NCBI RefSeq assembly: GCF_007489275.1
Contig: NZ_VLNR01000028.1
Span: 1 to 64,000 of the forward strand
Source: Aquimarina algiphila
Lineage (GTDB): Bacteria > Bacteroidota > Bacteroidia > Flavobacteriales > Flavobacteriaceae
Length of the DNA: 64,000 nucleotides
Direction: 5' to 3'
The translations under genes were made by a program, and so were the position numbers. Of the stretch, positions 32,071 to 43,200 are shown piece after piece. Numbering within the stretch: the stretch's first letter is position 1; every line of letters starts with the position of its first letter. The notes under the pieces were generated by a model. It did no database searches. It worked only from the letters and a program-made list of their open reading frames with translations, and was not told the DNA's origin.

Positions 32071-35061
32071 TTAATAATGAGCCTTCTTATTAGAATTTTC
32101 AGGTGAATGAAACCTTGGATCAGATACTATGGCTTGTCGCTGAACATTCTCAGCTATGAGACAAAAATATCCCAATTCCTCTGTAACCCTCCCACGAATT
32201 TTATACACTCCTTTACTTTTCATTGGGTATTTTAAGGCTATCTTTGGAAAGTGAACGGTATCAAAAATATCACCTTCTGAATCTAAAAAAGTTCCGAATA
32301 CCATCACTTCATTTTTATTAGTCTTAGTACGTTTCGAGGTAATTAGATTTCCGTAAATAACAACTTTTTGATTTGCCATTCTTTTCAGGTCAATTGCTCT
32401 CAGGTTACTTTCTGTTTCATCCAGTAATAACTCAAATTGAGACACTAAAGGAAAGCCTAACAATTCGATCTGGTCATAAGAATCAATGATAAAATTACTG
32501 GAGATTTCAGGAAGGGTATAGTCTACTTTTTTTGGTTTAAAAAGAACAGGGTGTATTAGGTCTGTTTTGGATGATTTACATTGCAAATGTGCCTGCCACA
32601 TCAAGTGATGCTTATCTATTGTCGTAAATCTAAAGGCATCAATACGAATTAATAAAATCAATTGTTCTAAGCTAATATGAATTCGATCAATAAATTCATT
32701 AAAAGAAGTAAAACCACCATACAATTGACGTTCATTCAAAATCTTCTGAATAGTTCTTACTTCTAAATCCCTAACCATTCCAAATCCTAAAAAAACTGTT
32801 TTTCCAATAATACGATTGGGATGATCACTCTTATTAATGCAAGGGGGTACTACGATCCCTCCACACTTTTGGATCTCATTTATGTAAGTGGGTATACTAT
32901 AAAATCCACCACCATTATTCAAAACAGCAGTCATAAACTCCAATGGAAAATACTTTTTAAGATATAGACTTTGGTAACTTTCTACTGCGTAAGAAGCTGA
33001 ATGCCCCTTTGCAAAAGCATACCCTGCAAATGCCTGTATTTGATTCCATACACTCTCTGTGTCTTCTGGAGTGTATCCTTTCTCATTACAATTACTCTTA
33101 AACTTTTGAGCTATCCTATGAAATTCTCCTTTGGAACGACTTTTACCTGACATTCCTCTCCTTAAAATATCGGATTCCGCTAATGATAATCCTGCAAATT
33201 TATGAGCTACTTTTAATACATCTTCCTGATACACCATAACACCATAGGTGTCTTCTAAAATTCTCAACATAACTGGATGAGCTTCTTTTTTCTTTTCTGG
33301 ATATCGATGCCTAAGAATATATTGGTTTTTCATACCTCCATTTGTCACTCCTGGTCTAATAATAGAACTAGCTGCAACTAGTCCTAAATAATCCTGAGTT
33401 TGTAGTTTAGTCATTAGCGTTCTCATAGCAGGAGATTCTACATAAAACACACCCATACAATCACCCACTTTTAGCAATCTATTAATCTCAGGATCAGACT
33501 TAAACTTATATACATCGTCAATGTTTTCTAGGGTAGCTTCAGGTTGGTTTTCTCTAATCACCGTAATGGCATCTTTAATTTTTGATAACCCACGTTGCGC
33601 TAGAATATCAAATTTGTAAATACCAACTTCTTCTGCAATATTCATATCAAACATAATGGTCTGAAAACCTTTTGGTGGTAAAATGGTTGCAGTGTAGTAG
33701 TGGATTGGTTTTTTGGTAATTATAATACCTCCTGAATGTACACTGATATAATTCGGGAACCCATGTATTAACTTCCCATATTTATGAATTAGTTTAAAAA
33801 ACTCATCATTCTTAGGATCAATAGTATATCCTTTTAAGAAATTATCTACTTCCATTTTAGGAACCCCAAATACTTTAGCAAGTTCACGTACAACCGCTTT
33901 ATACTGAAAAGTAACATAAGTTCCCATAAGAGCAGTATTTGGAAAGCGCTCAAAAATATATCGTGTTACATCATTTCTATCCTTCCAAGAAAAATCTATA
34001 TCAAAATCTGGAGGTGAGGATCTGTAAACATTTATAAAACGCTCAAAATATAAATCTAAATCAATTGGATCTACATTAGTGATCCCAATTATATAGGCTA
34101 CAACACTGTTAGCACCAGAACCCCGACCAATGAAAGGATAATCCTTTGATATTGCATACTGAATTATATCATAGTTGATTAGAAAGTATGACACAAAATC
34201 CATTGTCCTAATAGCTTCTAACTCTTTCTCTATTCTTTCTATAATTGTTGGGTTCGCTTCAGGATAACGGGAATGTAATTTATCATAACACAGTTTTTTA
34301 AGGTAGTCAAAATCCCGTTCCCTAGTTTCAAAATACCTATCTTGATTCTGGTTGGTTCGATCATCATTAAAGAAAAAATCAACCTTGCATTGCTGAAGTA
34401 TACGTTTGGTATTTTCAATCATAGAAGGATAATTCGCATACTTGATTAATAAATCATCCTTTGTATGCATTTGATCTGTTTTATTGCCTTGCTCACTCTC
34501 TGGTAGCTTACTTAACAATGTATTGAGATCAATAGCTCTTAATAAACGATGTGCATTATAATCGGATTGATTCCTGAAGGTAACGGTTTGTTGGATAACT
34601 AATTTATTTACATAACCCTTGTAAACTGAAAATGGTAGTTTGTTCAAATCCTTAATCGAGATACCAATAAACTCATTCGCCTTGAATTTTGTTTTTTCAA
34701 GCTCCAATATTTTCTCAAAAGGATACACTACAAAAGTGTTTTCCAATTCTGGTGCTTCTTCGGGGAAATCAGATTTGGAGTGAAGATGTTCTGATAGAAA
34801 AGAATTAATGGTCTGAAATCCGATATTGTTTTTCGCTAGTAAGACATACTGCTGATCTACACCATTCCTGAAATCAACTCCAACAATCGGGTATATTTTA
34901 TAGTTTCTGGAAAGCTGTAAAAAACTTAATATTGCTGTAGTGCTATTGATATCTGTTAATGCTAAATATGTGATATCATTTCTTTGAGCCATTTCCAAAA
35001 GTTCTACTTCTGAAAATGTTCCGTATCGTAACGAATAATATGTATGACAATTAGTATACAT
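32071..35061 (-). CDS. dnaE2: DNA polymerase III alpha-like (DnaE2-type) subunit
   Basis: This 996-residue C-family polymerase synthesises DNA, probably across lesions. It is shorter than replicative DnaE. The palm acidic residues are visible in PDFDIDFSWKD (about residue 350) and YKFDILAQRG. An HhH region and an OB fold (KVVIYGNLITSKRTKTNKNE) follow. The N-terminal PHP domain is degenerate: the usual HxH is NCH (YTNCHTYYSL) and LTDH is LTDI, so phosphoesterase activity is doubtful. It follows dinB by 3 bases, forming a mutasome-like operon without an ImuA-like gene. Confidence 0.85.
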   Translation of the reverse strand: MYTNCHTYYSLRYGTFSEVELLEMAQRNDITYLALTDINSTTAILSFLQLSRNYKIYPIVGVDFRNGVDQQYVLLAKNNIGFQTINSFLSEHLHSKSDFPEEAPELENTFVVYPFEKILELEKTKFKANEFIGISIKDLNKLPFSVYKGYVNKLVIQQTVTFRNQSDYNAHRLLRAIDLNTLLSKLPESEQGNKTDQMHTKDDLLIKYANYPSMIENTKRILQQCKVDFFFNDDRTNQNQDRYFETRERDFDYLKKLCYDKLHSRYPEANPTIIERIEKELEAIRTMDFVSYFLINYDIIQYAISKDYPFIGRGSGANSVVAYIIGITNVDPIDLDLYFERFINVYRSSPPDFDIDFSWKDRNDVTRYIFERFPNTALMGTYVTFQYKAVVRELAKVFGVPKMEVDNFLKGYTIDPKNDEFFKLIHKYGKLIHGFPNYISVHSGGIIITKKPIHYYTATILPPKGFQTIMFDMNIAEEVGIYKFDILAQRGLSKIKDAITVIRENQPEATLENIDDVYKFKSDPEINRLLKVGDCMGVFYVESPAMRTLMTKLQTQDYLGLVAASSIIRPGVTNGGMKNQYILRHRYPEKKKEAHPVMLRILEDTYGVMVYQEDVLKVAHKFAGLSLAESDILRRGMSGKSRSKGEFHRIAQKFKSNCNEKGYTPEDTESVWNQIQAFAGYAFAKGHSASYAVESYQSLYLKKYFPLEFMTAVLNNGGGFYSIPTYINEIQKCGGIVVPPCINKSDHPNRIIGKTVFLGFGMVRDLEVRTIQKILNERQLYGGFTSFNEFIDRIHISLEQLILLIRIDAFRFTTIDKHHLMWQAHLQCKSSKTDLIHPVLFKPKKVDYTLPEISSNFIIDSYDQIELLGFPLVSQFELLLDETESNLRAIDLKRMANQKVVIYGNLITSKRTKTNKNEVMVFGTFLDSEGDIFDTVHFPKIALKYPMKSKGVYKIRGRVTEELGYFCLIAENVQRQAIVSDPRFHSPENSNKKAHY

Positions 35062-35064
35062 AAG

Positions 35065-36279
35065 TTACTGTTTACGGTGAGCTAATAAAATTGGTGGTTC
35101 TCCATTGAAAGGGTTTCTATTGTCCCTTACTGTTTTCACTTCCATAGTTGATGCTCGCATTACGCTTGCAGCCCCATATCGTTTCCTAAGATGATCTAAT
35201 GCAGCATATAAGTTCAACTGTTTTTCGTTATCATCAAACAAATTAATCTGATAATTACCTCCTGCCAAATGAGAAAACTTAACACCTATCAAACGTATCA
35301 ATACTCTGCGTTGATATAACTTTTTAAATAACTCCTGAACCACAGGTAGTATTTTATGATCCGCACTTGTGTATGGGATTTTTGCTTGTTTGGAGTACGT
35401 GCTAAAATCAGAATATCGAATTTTAACCGAAACACAAGAAGTCAGTTTATCTCCCATTCGGAGTTGAAACGCCAAATTTTCCACCATTGCAATGATGGTA
35501 GATTCCAATTTCTGAATATCGATGGTGTCTTTGTTATATGTGCGTTCGGTTGAAATAGACTTACGCTCATTATAAGGTACAACTAACGAATTGTCAATAC
35601 CATTAGCACGTTTCCATATAGTTTCTCCATTTTTGCCTAAAACAGAAATAACCATTTCAACGGGCATTTCCTGCAATAACTTAATGGAATGCACTCCTAG
35701 ATTTCTTAAGGTTTGTGCCGATACTTTACCAACCATTGGAATTTTACGTATAGCCAAAGGTGCAAGGAAACTCTTTTCAAACCCAAGATCGATTTTGAGT
35801 TGATTATTAGGTTTGGCTTCTCCCGTAGCTACTTTAGAAACCACCTTATTTTGAGATAGTCCAAAGGAAATGGGCAAACCTGTTTCTTTAATTACCCGTT
35901 GCCTTAATTCCTTTGAAAATTTATAACAACCGAAAAAGCGATCCATTCCTGTTAAATCGGCATAGAACTCATCAATACTAGTTTTCTCGAAAAGAGGGAC
36001 TTCTTCCTTGATAATATCTGTTATTGCATTGGAGTATTTCATATAGGTTCCAGAATTCCCACGAATACAAATAGCTTCAGGACACAACTGTCTCGCCATT
36101 TTCATAGACATACCTGAATGAATCCCAAATTGTCGGGTTTCATAACTACAAGCAGCAACTACACCACGATCTCCAGTACCGCCAACTAATACTGGTTTTC
36201 GCATTAGTTCGGTATTGAGTAAACGCTCTACCGACACAAAAAAAGTGTCTAAATCTAAGTGTAAAATCGACTTTTTCAT
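35065..36279 (-). CDS. dinB: Y-family DNA polymerase IV (DinB)
   Basis: This 404-residue translesion polymerase has intact catalytic residues: LHLDLDTFFVSVERLL near the start and KTSIDEFYADLTG (about 100-115) with the SIDE motif. Palm, thumb with HhH (IPMVGKVSAQTLRNLGV) and little-finger regions follow. Because the acidic residues are kept, this is an active DinB rather than an ImuB-like inactive relative. It is first in a two-gene operon with dnaE2. A perfect palindrome overlaps its promoter, suggesting damage-inducible control. Confidence 0.9.
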   Translation of the reverse strand: MKKSILHLDLDTFFVSVERLLNTELMRKPVLVGGTGDRGVVAACSYETRQFGIHSGMSMKMARQLCPEAICIRGNSGTYMKYSNAITDIIKEEVPLFEKTSIDEFYADLTGMDRFFGCYKFSKELRQRVIKETGLPISFGLSQNKVVSKVATGEAKPNNQLKIDLGFEKSFLAPLAIRKIPMVGKVSAQTLRNLGVHSIKLLQEMPVEMVISVLGKNGETIWKRANGIDNSLVVPYNERKSISTERTYNKDTIDIQKLESTIIAMVENLAFQLRMGDKLTSCVSVKIRYSDFSTYSKQAKIPYTSADHKILPVVQELFKKLYQRRVLIRLIGVKFSHLAGGNYQINLFDDNEKQLNLYAALDHLRKRYGAASVMRASTMEVKTVRDNRNPFNGEPPILLAHRKQ

Positions 36280-36308
36280 TTTGTTTTCCCTTCCCTGTTA
36301 AGGAAATA

Positions 36309-36316
36309 CAAAACTA
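36309..36316 (-). promoter_or_regulatory. Bacteroidetes -7 promoter element of dinB-dnaE2
   Basis: On the - strand TAGTTTTG fits the Bacteroidetes -7 consensus TAnnTTTG exactly, about 30 bases before the dinB start. The upstream -33 region coincides with the palindromic operator, and no clean TTG is visible there. The placement gives a short leader of about 25 bases. Confidence 0.55.
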
Positions 36317-36333
36317 CTTAAAAAAATCTTAAT

Positions 36334-36369
36334 TTAGGAATAATTCCTAATTTTTGGATTTATTCCTAA
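36334..36369. promoter_or_regulatory. Palindromic operator (SOS-like) upstream of dinB
   Basis: TTAGGAATAATTCCTAA at 36334-36350 is a perfect 17-base palindrome. A second half site, ATTCCTAA, follows at 36362-36369. The palindrome starts 18 bases upstream of the dinB -7 box, where a bound repressor would block the -33 contact. A LexA/S24-type repressor is the likely ligand given the DNA-repair genes, but no such repressor is encoded in this window. It could also affect the divergent + strand gene at 36464. Confidence 0.65.
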
Positions 36370-36463
36370 TATGAAATTATTATATGCAGTCTTCATTAAA
36401 GACAATTTTCGGATTTAAGACAAAGAATTACTACATTTAGAAAACAAAAATTAACCAACATCT

Positions 36464-37084
36464 ATGCAAGAAAACTTCCATATCACAGGGTTTTTTTATG
36501 AAAAAGAAGGTTTTAAATTCAGGGAATTCTTAAATATTAAACATCTTTCGTGTACTAAAACTAATCCGGATTTAATGGTAATTATGATGAATCCTGGATC
36601 ATCTAAACCTTTAGATGGAATTGACAATAATAATAAGATATCCGAAGCTAAACCTGATAATACACAAGACCAAATAATGAGAATTATGTTACATTTTGGC
36701 TATGAGTATTCCAGAATATTAAATCTTTCTGATCTGAGAGAATCAAAGAGTAAAAAATTCTATCTCAAAGTAATCGAATTAGAAAAAAAGAAAATAGATC
36801 ACTCTATTTTTGATAAAAGCAGAGCAAAAGACTTTGAAAACCTATTTGTCTATGGTGTACCCGTTTTGTACGCTTGGGGAGTTAGTTATAAATTAAGAAA
36901 ATTGGCTCTAAAGGCAATAGAAAAATCTGGAAACACTCCTTCTCACGGATGGAGAAAAGAAGGAACAGAATGGGGCTATTATCATCCATTACCTCCAGAT
37001 CGCAATAAACAAAAAAAATGGATTGCAAAAATTACAGAAGCCATAAACACGGATAAAAAATATCCAGAAAAAACTACTATTTAA
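36464..37084 (+). CDS. DUF1643-like protein
   Basis: This 206-residue protein has the pattern LMVIMMNPGSSKPLDG near residue 40 and a later FENLFVYGVPVLYAWG, resembling DUF1643-type proteins (NPS..D...T). They are often found near mobile elements and their role is not established. There is no TM or signal. It sits 4 bases before the helicase gene and is likely co-expressed with it. The upstream region is shared with the dinB promoter and operator. Confidence 0.55.
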   Translation: MQENFHITGFFYEKEGFKFREFLNIKHLSCTKTNPDLMVIMMNPGSSKPLDGIDNNNKISEAKPDNTQDQIMRIMLHFGYEYSRILNLSDLRESKSKKFYLKVIELEKKKIDHSIFDKSRAKDFENLFVYGVPVLYAWGVSYKLRKLALKAIEKSGNTPSHGWRKEGTEWGYYHPLPPDRNKQKKWIAKITEAINTDKKYPEKTTI

Positions 37085-37088
37085 TTTT

Positions 37089-39779
37089 ATGAAATTTCTA
37101 GTATATTTTAGTATTGGCTATAGTCTATTTCTTCTAATTTATTTTATACGTAAACATCTTAAAAAAAGAAAAGAAATGAAAAAATCTTTAGCACTCTTGC
37201 GACCAAAAATAAATGCAATTAAAAAAGCAGTTGTCGAGTTTGAAGGTTTTTTGAATCTAGATTATAGCTATTTTTCTAACCATACTCTTGAATCTTGGAA
37301 AGAGAACTATTTAATTCTACGTGCTTTTATTGAAATAAATTGTCCTAACTATGAAAATATAGGATTAGAACAGCAAGTTGTTAGTGTGATAAAAGGGTTT
37401 CAGAATTTCTATACCAATGGTCAAACTATTCGTTCCTCCTTTAACAAACAATTTCTTGTAAGAGAGAAAGAGAAATACAATCAATTTTTTAGTGACATAG
37501 AAGGTAACAGCTTAGATGACCAACAACGTAGTTGTATCATAACAGACGAGGATAATAACTTAGTCATTGCAGGTGCAGGATCAGGAAAAACTACAACAAT
37601 AGTTGGAAAAGTAAGTTATGTCTTAGATCGATATAAAATAGCTCCTAATAGAATCATTCTGATTTCTTTTACGACTGCTTCTGCTAATGACTTGATAAAG
37701 CGAGTTGGAATACCTGGTATTGATGCAAAGACATTTCACGCATTAGGACTAAATATTATTCGTAGCGTAGAAGGTCACAAAGTATCTATTTATAATAGCG
37801 ATATGCTAAAAAAAGATATTGGAAAGATTTTCAATACATTTTTACAAGATCCCACATACCTAAAAAATGCTACACGATATTTTACATATTACCTAAATAT
37901 AGATAAATCAGAATTTGATTTTGATAATCAGGAAGATTATATCCTATATATCAAAGAGCAAAATTTTAGAACGTATCGTAAAAAGGGTGAATTGGTCAAA
38001 AACGAAACGATGAACAGAGAAATTGTAAGAAGTAGAGAAGAATGGCATATTGCTAACTTTTTACTCTTTCATAATGTACACTATGAATATGAGCATCCTT
38101 ATGAGTTCAATACGTCTTCCATAGAATATCAACAATATAAACCAGATTTCACCATTTTTGCAGGAGATCAAAAAATTTACTTAGAACATTTTGGAATACA
38201 AAGAAACGGAGATGTTGCTCCATTTCTTGCCAATGAAAAACAAACCTATGAACAAGCTAAAGCTAAATACAATAACGATATTGAATGGAAACGAAATTTA
38301 CATAATGAAAATGGAACGGTACTCATTGAAAGCTATAGTTACGAAAAAAGTGAAGGTGTACTTCTGAAGAACTTAGCCGAAAAGTTAAAAAAAGCTGGAG
38401 TACTTCTAAATCCAATGACAGAAAAAGAAAAATGGGACATTATTAATGGTGTAGCTTCCACAGAAATAAATAACACCGTAGATTTAATAATACAATTTCT
38501 AGCCTTATATAAATCCAATAATACATCTAAAGATGAAATTGAAAAAAAATTGAACAAACAATTTGGCTTACCTAAAGATCGTAGTAACCAGTTTCTAAAA
38601 CTTTTTTTTCCTGTATATGATGAGTATCAAGCAATGCTAAAAAAAAGAAAAGAGCTTGATTTTAATGATATGATTAATAAGGCTATTGGATTTATAAATG
38701 ATGGTCATTATACTAAAACCTATGATTACATCATAGTAGATGAATTTCAGGATAGTTCTAAAGCCCCTTACGAATTGCTACAAGCTTTTAAAACGACAAA
38801 CCCAAGCTGTAAACTATTTTGCGTAGGAGATGATTGGCAATCAATCTATCGATTTGCAGGAAGTGATATAAGTTTATTTAATAACTATGAAAACTTCTTC
38901 GGAGTTACAAGTACTAGTAAAATTGAAACCACGTATCGTTTTAAAAACCCTATGATACAAATCTCCGGAGGTTTTATATCCAAAAACCCTAATCAGATAA
39001 AAAAGGAACTAAAGAGTTTTTCGAATACCGAGGTAACCGATTTGAAAATAAGTTATTCCAAAACTGAAGGAAGTGATGATACCGAAGCTTTTTTACTAGG
39101 GTTTTTAAAGTATATTTTTAATGAACTGAACGTCAAAACGGGTAATAAGTATTCAACAAAAGCTTTGATTTCCAAAGTAGACAATGGTGAATTTGATAAT
39201 TTTCTAAAAGAAATACAACAAAAAAAATTCTTGATATTAGCACGAAATAATCGCGATGTTAATAGGCTTGATAAAGACGATGACAAAATAACAGTGATCC
39301 CAAAGAAGGATAAAAAAGATAACATTAAAATAAGAGTTTCTTTGTTAAATAGAACTTTTGAAATGGAATTTATGACTATGCATAGATCTAAAGGATTGCA
39401 AGCCAATGTTGTATTTATCTTAAATTGCAATGCAGGGCTTTATGGCTTTCCTTCAGAAGTGAGTGATGATCCAATTATAGAGTTGCTGTTAAGTAATTCA
39501 GAACCCTATCCGTATAGTGAAGAACGTCGACTATTTTATGTAGCATTAACCAGAGCAAAGGAAAGAACAATTTGTATAGCAAATGAAAATAGGGCATCAA
39601 GATTTATTAATGAAATAGATCAAAACAACAATAAGAAAGTAAAGAAATGTCCTAGATGTAAATCTGGAACTTTGCAACTCAGAGAAAACAAAGAAAAATC
39701 ACGTTCTTTTTATGGCTGTTCTAATTTTAGATATAAATATGGATGTAAGTACACTAAAAATGTAAAAAAGGTATCATAA
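37089..39779 (+). CDS. UvrD/Rep-family DNA helicase (helicase IV-like) with zinc ribbon
   Basis: This 896-residue SF1 helicase has a short N-terminal hydrophobic helix (about 4-20). The Q/Walker A region is at about 143-170 (DDQQRSCIITDE, AGAGSGKTTTIVG) and motif II at about 547 (YIIVDEFQDSSKA). Next come GDDWQSIYRFAGSD and, late, MTMHRSKGLQANVVF and RRLFYVALTRAKER. A C-terminal topoisomerase-type zinc ribbon (CPRCKSG...C...C) ends the protein. Between motifs I and II is a VSR/PD-(D/E)xK-like insert (YEYEHPYEFN, QYKPDFTIFAG, YLEHFG), as in HelD-type helicases. It may act in repair or in restriction of foreign DNA. Confidence 0.85.
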   Translation: MKFLVYFSIGYSLFLLIYFIRKHLKKRKEMKKSLALLRPKINAIKKAVVEFEGFLNLDYSYFSNHTLESWKENYLILRAFIEINCPNYENIGLEQQVVSVIKGFQNFYTNGQTIRSSFNKQFLVREKEKYNQFFSDIEGNSLDDQQRSCIITDEDNNLVIAGAGSGKTTTIVGKVSYVLDRYKIAPNRIILISFTTASANDLIKRVGIPGIDAKTFHALGLNIIRSVEGHKVSIYNSDMLKKDIGKIFNTFLQDPTYLKNATRYFTYYLNIDKSEFDFDNQEDYILYIKEQNFRTYRKKGELVKNETMNREIVRSREEWHIANFLLFHNVHYEYEHPYEFNTSSIEYQQYKPDFTIFAGDQKIYLEHFGIQRNGDVAPFLANEKQTYEQAKAKYNNDIEWKRNLHNENGTVLIESYSYEKSEGVLLKNLAEKLKKAGVLLNPMTEKEKWDIINGVASTEINNTVDLIIQFLALYKSNNTSKDEIEKKLNKQFGLPKDRSNQFLKLFFPVYDEYQAMLKKRKELDFNDMINKAIGFINDGHYTKTYDYIIVDEFQDSSKAPYELLQAFKTTNPSCKLFCVGDDWQSIYRFAGSDISLFNNYENFFGVTSTSKIETTYRFKNPMIQISGGFISKNPNQIKKELKSFSNTEVTDLKISYSKTEGSDDTEAFLLGFLKYIFNELNVKTGNKYSTKALISKVDNGEFDNFLKEIQQKKFLILARNNRDVNRLDKDDDKITVIPKKDKKDNIKIRVSLLNRTFEMEFMTMHRSKGLQANVVFILNCNAGLYGFPSEVSDDPIIELLLSNSEPYPYSEERRLFYVALTRAKERTICIANENRASRFINEIDQNNNKKVKKCPRCKSGTLQLRENKEKSRSFYGCSNFRYKYGCKYTKNVKKVS

Positions 39780-39930
39780 ATACGATACATCATCCTTTTG
39801 CAGAAGCACTGAATTAGGCAATAAAAGAAAAATAGAAAATAATTTATACAAAAAAAATCATTTTCTATTTACATCGTATAATATTCTAGTATATTAATTA
39901 AGAATAACAAATTATAAAACTAAAAATATA
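39780..39930. other. Intergenic region with imperfect inverted repeats
   Basis: The gap between the helicase and the small TM gene holds AATAGAAAAT near 39831 and its inverted partner ATTTTCTATT about 30 bases later, plus TACGAT/ATCGTA flanking arms. These could form a weak terminator or an operator for the NACHT unit. The sequence is very AT-rich and contains no gene. Confidence 0.35.
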
Positions 39931-40221
39931 ATGAAAAACATAATAAAATACATTCTTATAGGAATAAATATAATTGGACTGATAGCCATTTTTATTTGGT
40001 ATTATACGGAAAACCCGAATGCGGAACCCATTGTAGTTGGGATTGCACAGGTAGGAACATTACTAACTATTCTTTTTGAAAAAAGGATATCCCGAAATAG
40101 TAGCTCTATTTCAAAAATTGATAATTCAGACGTCGATGTTGAAGAAGTTAGCGATGGGCGCGATGTAAAAATCACCGAAGTATCAAGAAATTCCAGAATA
40201 AAATATAGACGAAATAAATGA
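39931..40221 (+). CDS. Small two-TM protein preceding NACHT-like gene
   Basis: This 96-residue protein has two TM helices (about 6-24 and 30-48) and a polar C-terminal tail with IDNSDVDVEEVSDGRDVKIT. The same NSDVDV string occurs near the start of the NACHT-like protein (IENSDVDVVIIEN). The genes overlap by 4 bases. It may be the membrane effector or sensor partner of the NTPase. No known family is recognised. Confidence 0.6.
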   Translation: MKNIIKYILIGINIIGLIAIFIWYYTENPNAEPIVVGIAQVGTLLTILFEKRISRNSSSISKIDNSDVDVEEVSDGRDVKITEVSRNSRIKYRRNK

Positions 40222-43200
40222 AAGAAAAGATATACAAATTCTTCGAATCAAATACCCCAACAGTAGTAATTAAGGAGATTGAAAATTCGGATGTGGATGT
40301 AGTAATCATCGAGAACCTACATTTTACAACGGAAGATGATCTCATGGGCATTTTATCCAAAAAAAAATTATCAAAAGAGAATATCTCCGATAGTGATAAA
40401 TCGAAATTTATAGGTAATCTTAAACCGCACGAAACTCATATTAATAGAGATTACGGTATCCAACCTTCAAGTACGACCCCGTTGAGTTGGTTTCACCATG
40501 ATGAGGAAAGTCTTCGAAATTTATCCTCTATTACAAAAGAAAAAGGGAATAATAAAGTATTGATACTTGGTAATGCAGGACTAGGAAAAACTCATGAACT
40601 TAAGCATTTAGCTTTAGAGATATGGGAGGATAAGTCTGATCCTCGAATACCTATATATAGTAACTTTAAAAACTTTACTACTCAAAATGTATTAGAAGGA
40701 TTTATTTATAAAAAATGGAAGCTTATTGATAACGCCATATTTATTTTTGATGGTATCGATGAAATACAAGACATAAAAGATTTTATTTCCAAACTGCAAA
40801 ACTTTATAATAGCATTAGAAAGAGAAGATGCTATATTTAGTATGGTGATTAGTTGCAGAACTAATATATATGAAAGCCTTGCTAAGAGTATATCTGGTTT
40901 TAAAATTTTCTATCTAAAAGAGTTAGTTTATTTGCAAGGTAAAAGATTGTTAAAAATATGGAGTGGGTCTATAATAGATGATTTTAGTTTTAATCAAAAC
41001 CATTTAAACTTTCTAAGAAATCCGTTTCAAATAAAGAGACTTTCAGAATATATTAATACTCATAATAAATTACCATCAAATACCGCTATATTATGGAAAA
41101 GTTATATAGATGACAGGCTATCTTATGATGCATCTAATAAGTTTAAGAGAATTGATCTGAATACACCATTAATAAAGAGTTATTCCAAAAAGATTTCTTT
41201 AATAAATGAATTGCGAAAGTCCAACGTTTTTAACCCAGATCAACTTTTTAAAATAACCAAGAATAGTTCTTCTGATTGCAATGAGTTTATGATGAATCCT
41301 TTGTTGGATAAAGTTCCTGCATCTGAAGATTGGTATTTTGTGCATCGTAATATCCAAGAGTATTTTGCAGCATTAACTATTTCTGATATGGAATTCGATG
41401 ATATTATCGACATTATTCAGATTGAAAATACAGGAAAAACAAACCCATCCCTATTTAATACCATTAGTTTTTTGCTTAATATATTAGATGAAACTGATGA
41501 AAAATATGTTCCTTTAATTACATGGTTTTTGGATAATGAACCTGAACTCCTATTTAAAGCGGAAGGTGATAGGATATCTCCAGATATAAGGGAAAAGGTT
41601 TTTAAAAATTACTTTCAAAAAGAATGTAAAGAAAAAACGCTCTGGATCAGTACTAAAAGGAGTTTTAGTGTCCCAGAAATTGCAATATTTGGGAGTGTTC
41701 CAAATAACCTTACATACCTATTAGGTGAAATAGAAGACAAAAAAAATCATAATAGGGTAATTATTTCTGCGATAAATCTTTTGGCATTTTTCGATATACC
41801 AAGAAATGAGATTCCAAAACTAAAAACTTTTTTAATTGACTGCCTTAGAGATCCAGAATATAACATTTCTATAAAATCCCAAATTATTGATTGTATTACG
41901 AAACAAAAATTAAGTGAAAATGACGATGAATATATTGACTCCATTTTTGCAATTTTCACTAAGGATTCTGGAAATGAAATCAATAGCATTTTACTATATT
42001 TAATTGAGGATCATCCAAATCCAGATCGATTTTTTGAATTCATTTATAATGAATTTTTAAGAGCAGAAGGGATTCAACCAAGAGCAAATGATGATGGAGT
42101 AGATAGAAGGAATGATTATAAAGTAAAAGGACTTATTTTAAAATTAGAAGCACCAGAAAATTTTCTAGCCATCGCGAAGCATCTTTTCAGTTATGAATCC
42201 AAAAATATATTAACAGCTCATAGTTCATTATTACAAAGTTTTGTTGAAAAATGTATTAATCTAATTGAGATTGATAATAGTTTTATTAATAACATTCTTT
42301 CCTATATAAAGAATGATACATTGTTATATTCACGTCGCTCGATTTTAAAATCTATTATAAATAGGAGTGGCACTAATCAAAGAGCAATTTCGCATCTTTT
42401 GAATAATTTTACATTTGATCGAATATCGTTTATTTTAACTTCTATATTGAACTATGATTCGTTGAATATTGTTTGTGAAAAAATGATTGAACTAGGTTTA
42501 ACAGGTGAAACTGTTGAGCGTTTCAGAAATAATATCGCCTATGATAGTAATAGAGAATTAGCTCAAAGGTTTGAAGATATAATGGGTGAAAAAGGAATAG
42601 TTTTCCAAAGTAAATTACACTCTAAAGAAGATAAACAAAACCAAGAAACTGCTTTTCTAAATAGAATACAATCAAATTTTGATATTTTATTTCAGCCCGA
42701 TAGAATCATTGCGGAAATTGAAGCAATTTTTATTGATAACGATCATATTCCTATGACCTCTAATCTAATTCATGATATGACGATGAAATGGTATAATGAA
42801 AATGGTCACGCAGGAGAATTGATTAAACCTTTAGCTGTACTTCAAGATTTGTCCAATAGGCACGGAATAAATCAATTTGATCTAGTAAGAGAAAAATTAG
42901 AATCCGATGAGTTTTACAGGATGGATGAAATTATGACGGTAATACAGAGGTATGAGAAAGATCAACGAAAGTATACAGTTTCAAAAAAGCAAAAGTTAAT
43001 TATTTCAGAATGGTGTGAAAGGACAAGTAAAAGTATTGATCTAGAGAAAATTATTATTTGGGGGAAATCAAAAGGTTTTGGTCTAACTGAAGATTTCGAT
43101 AAATTAAAAGTAATATTTTTCTATTTGGATCATTTTAGTTTTATTCTGGATCAATCCTTTCTATTAGATTGTGTCCAATTTTTTAATATGGGAATATCAA

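Noticed and set aside
35065-36279. ImuB-like inactive polymerase
   Set aside because: The acidic active-site residues (DLDTFF and SIDE) are present, so it is an ordinary DinB.
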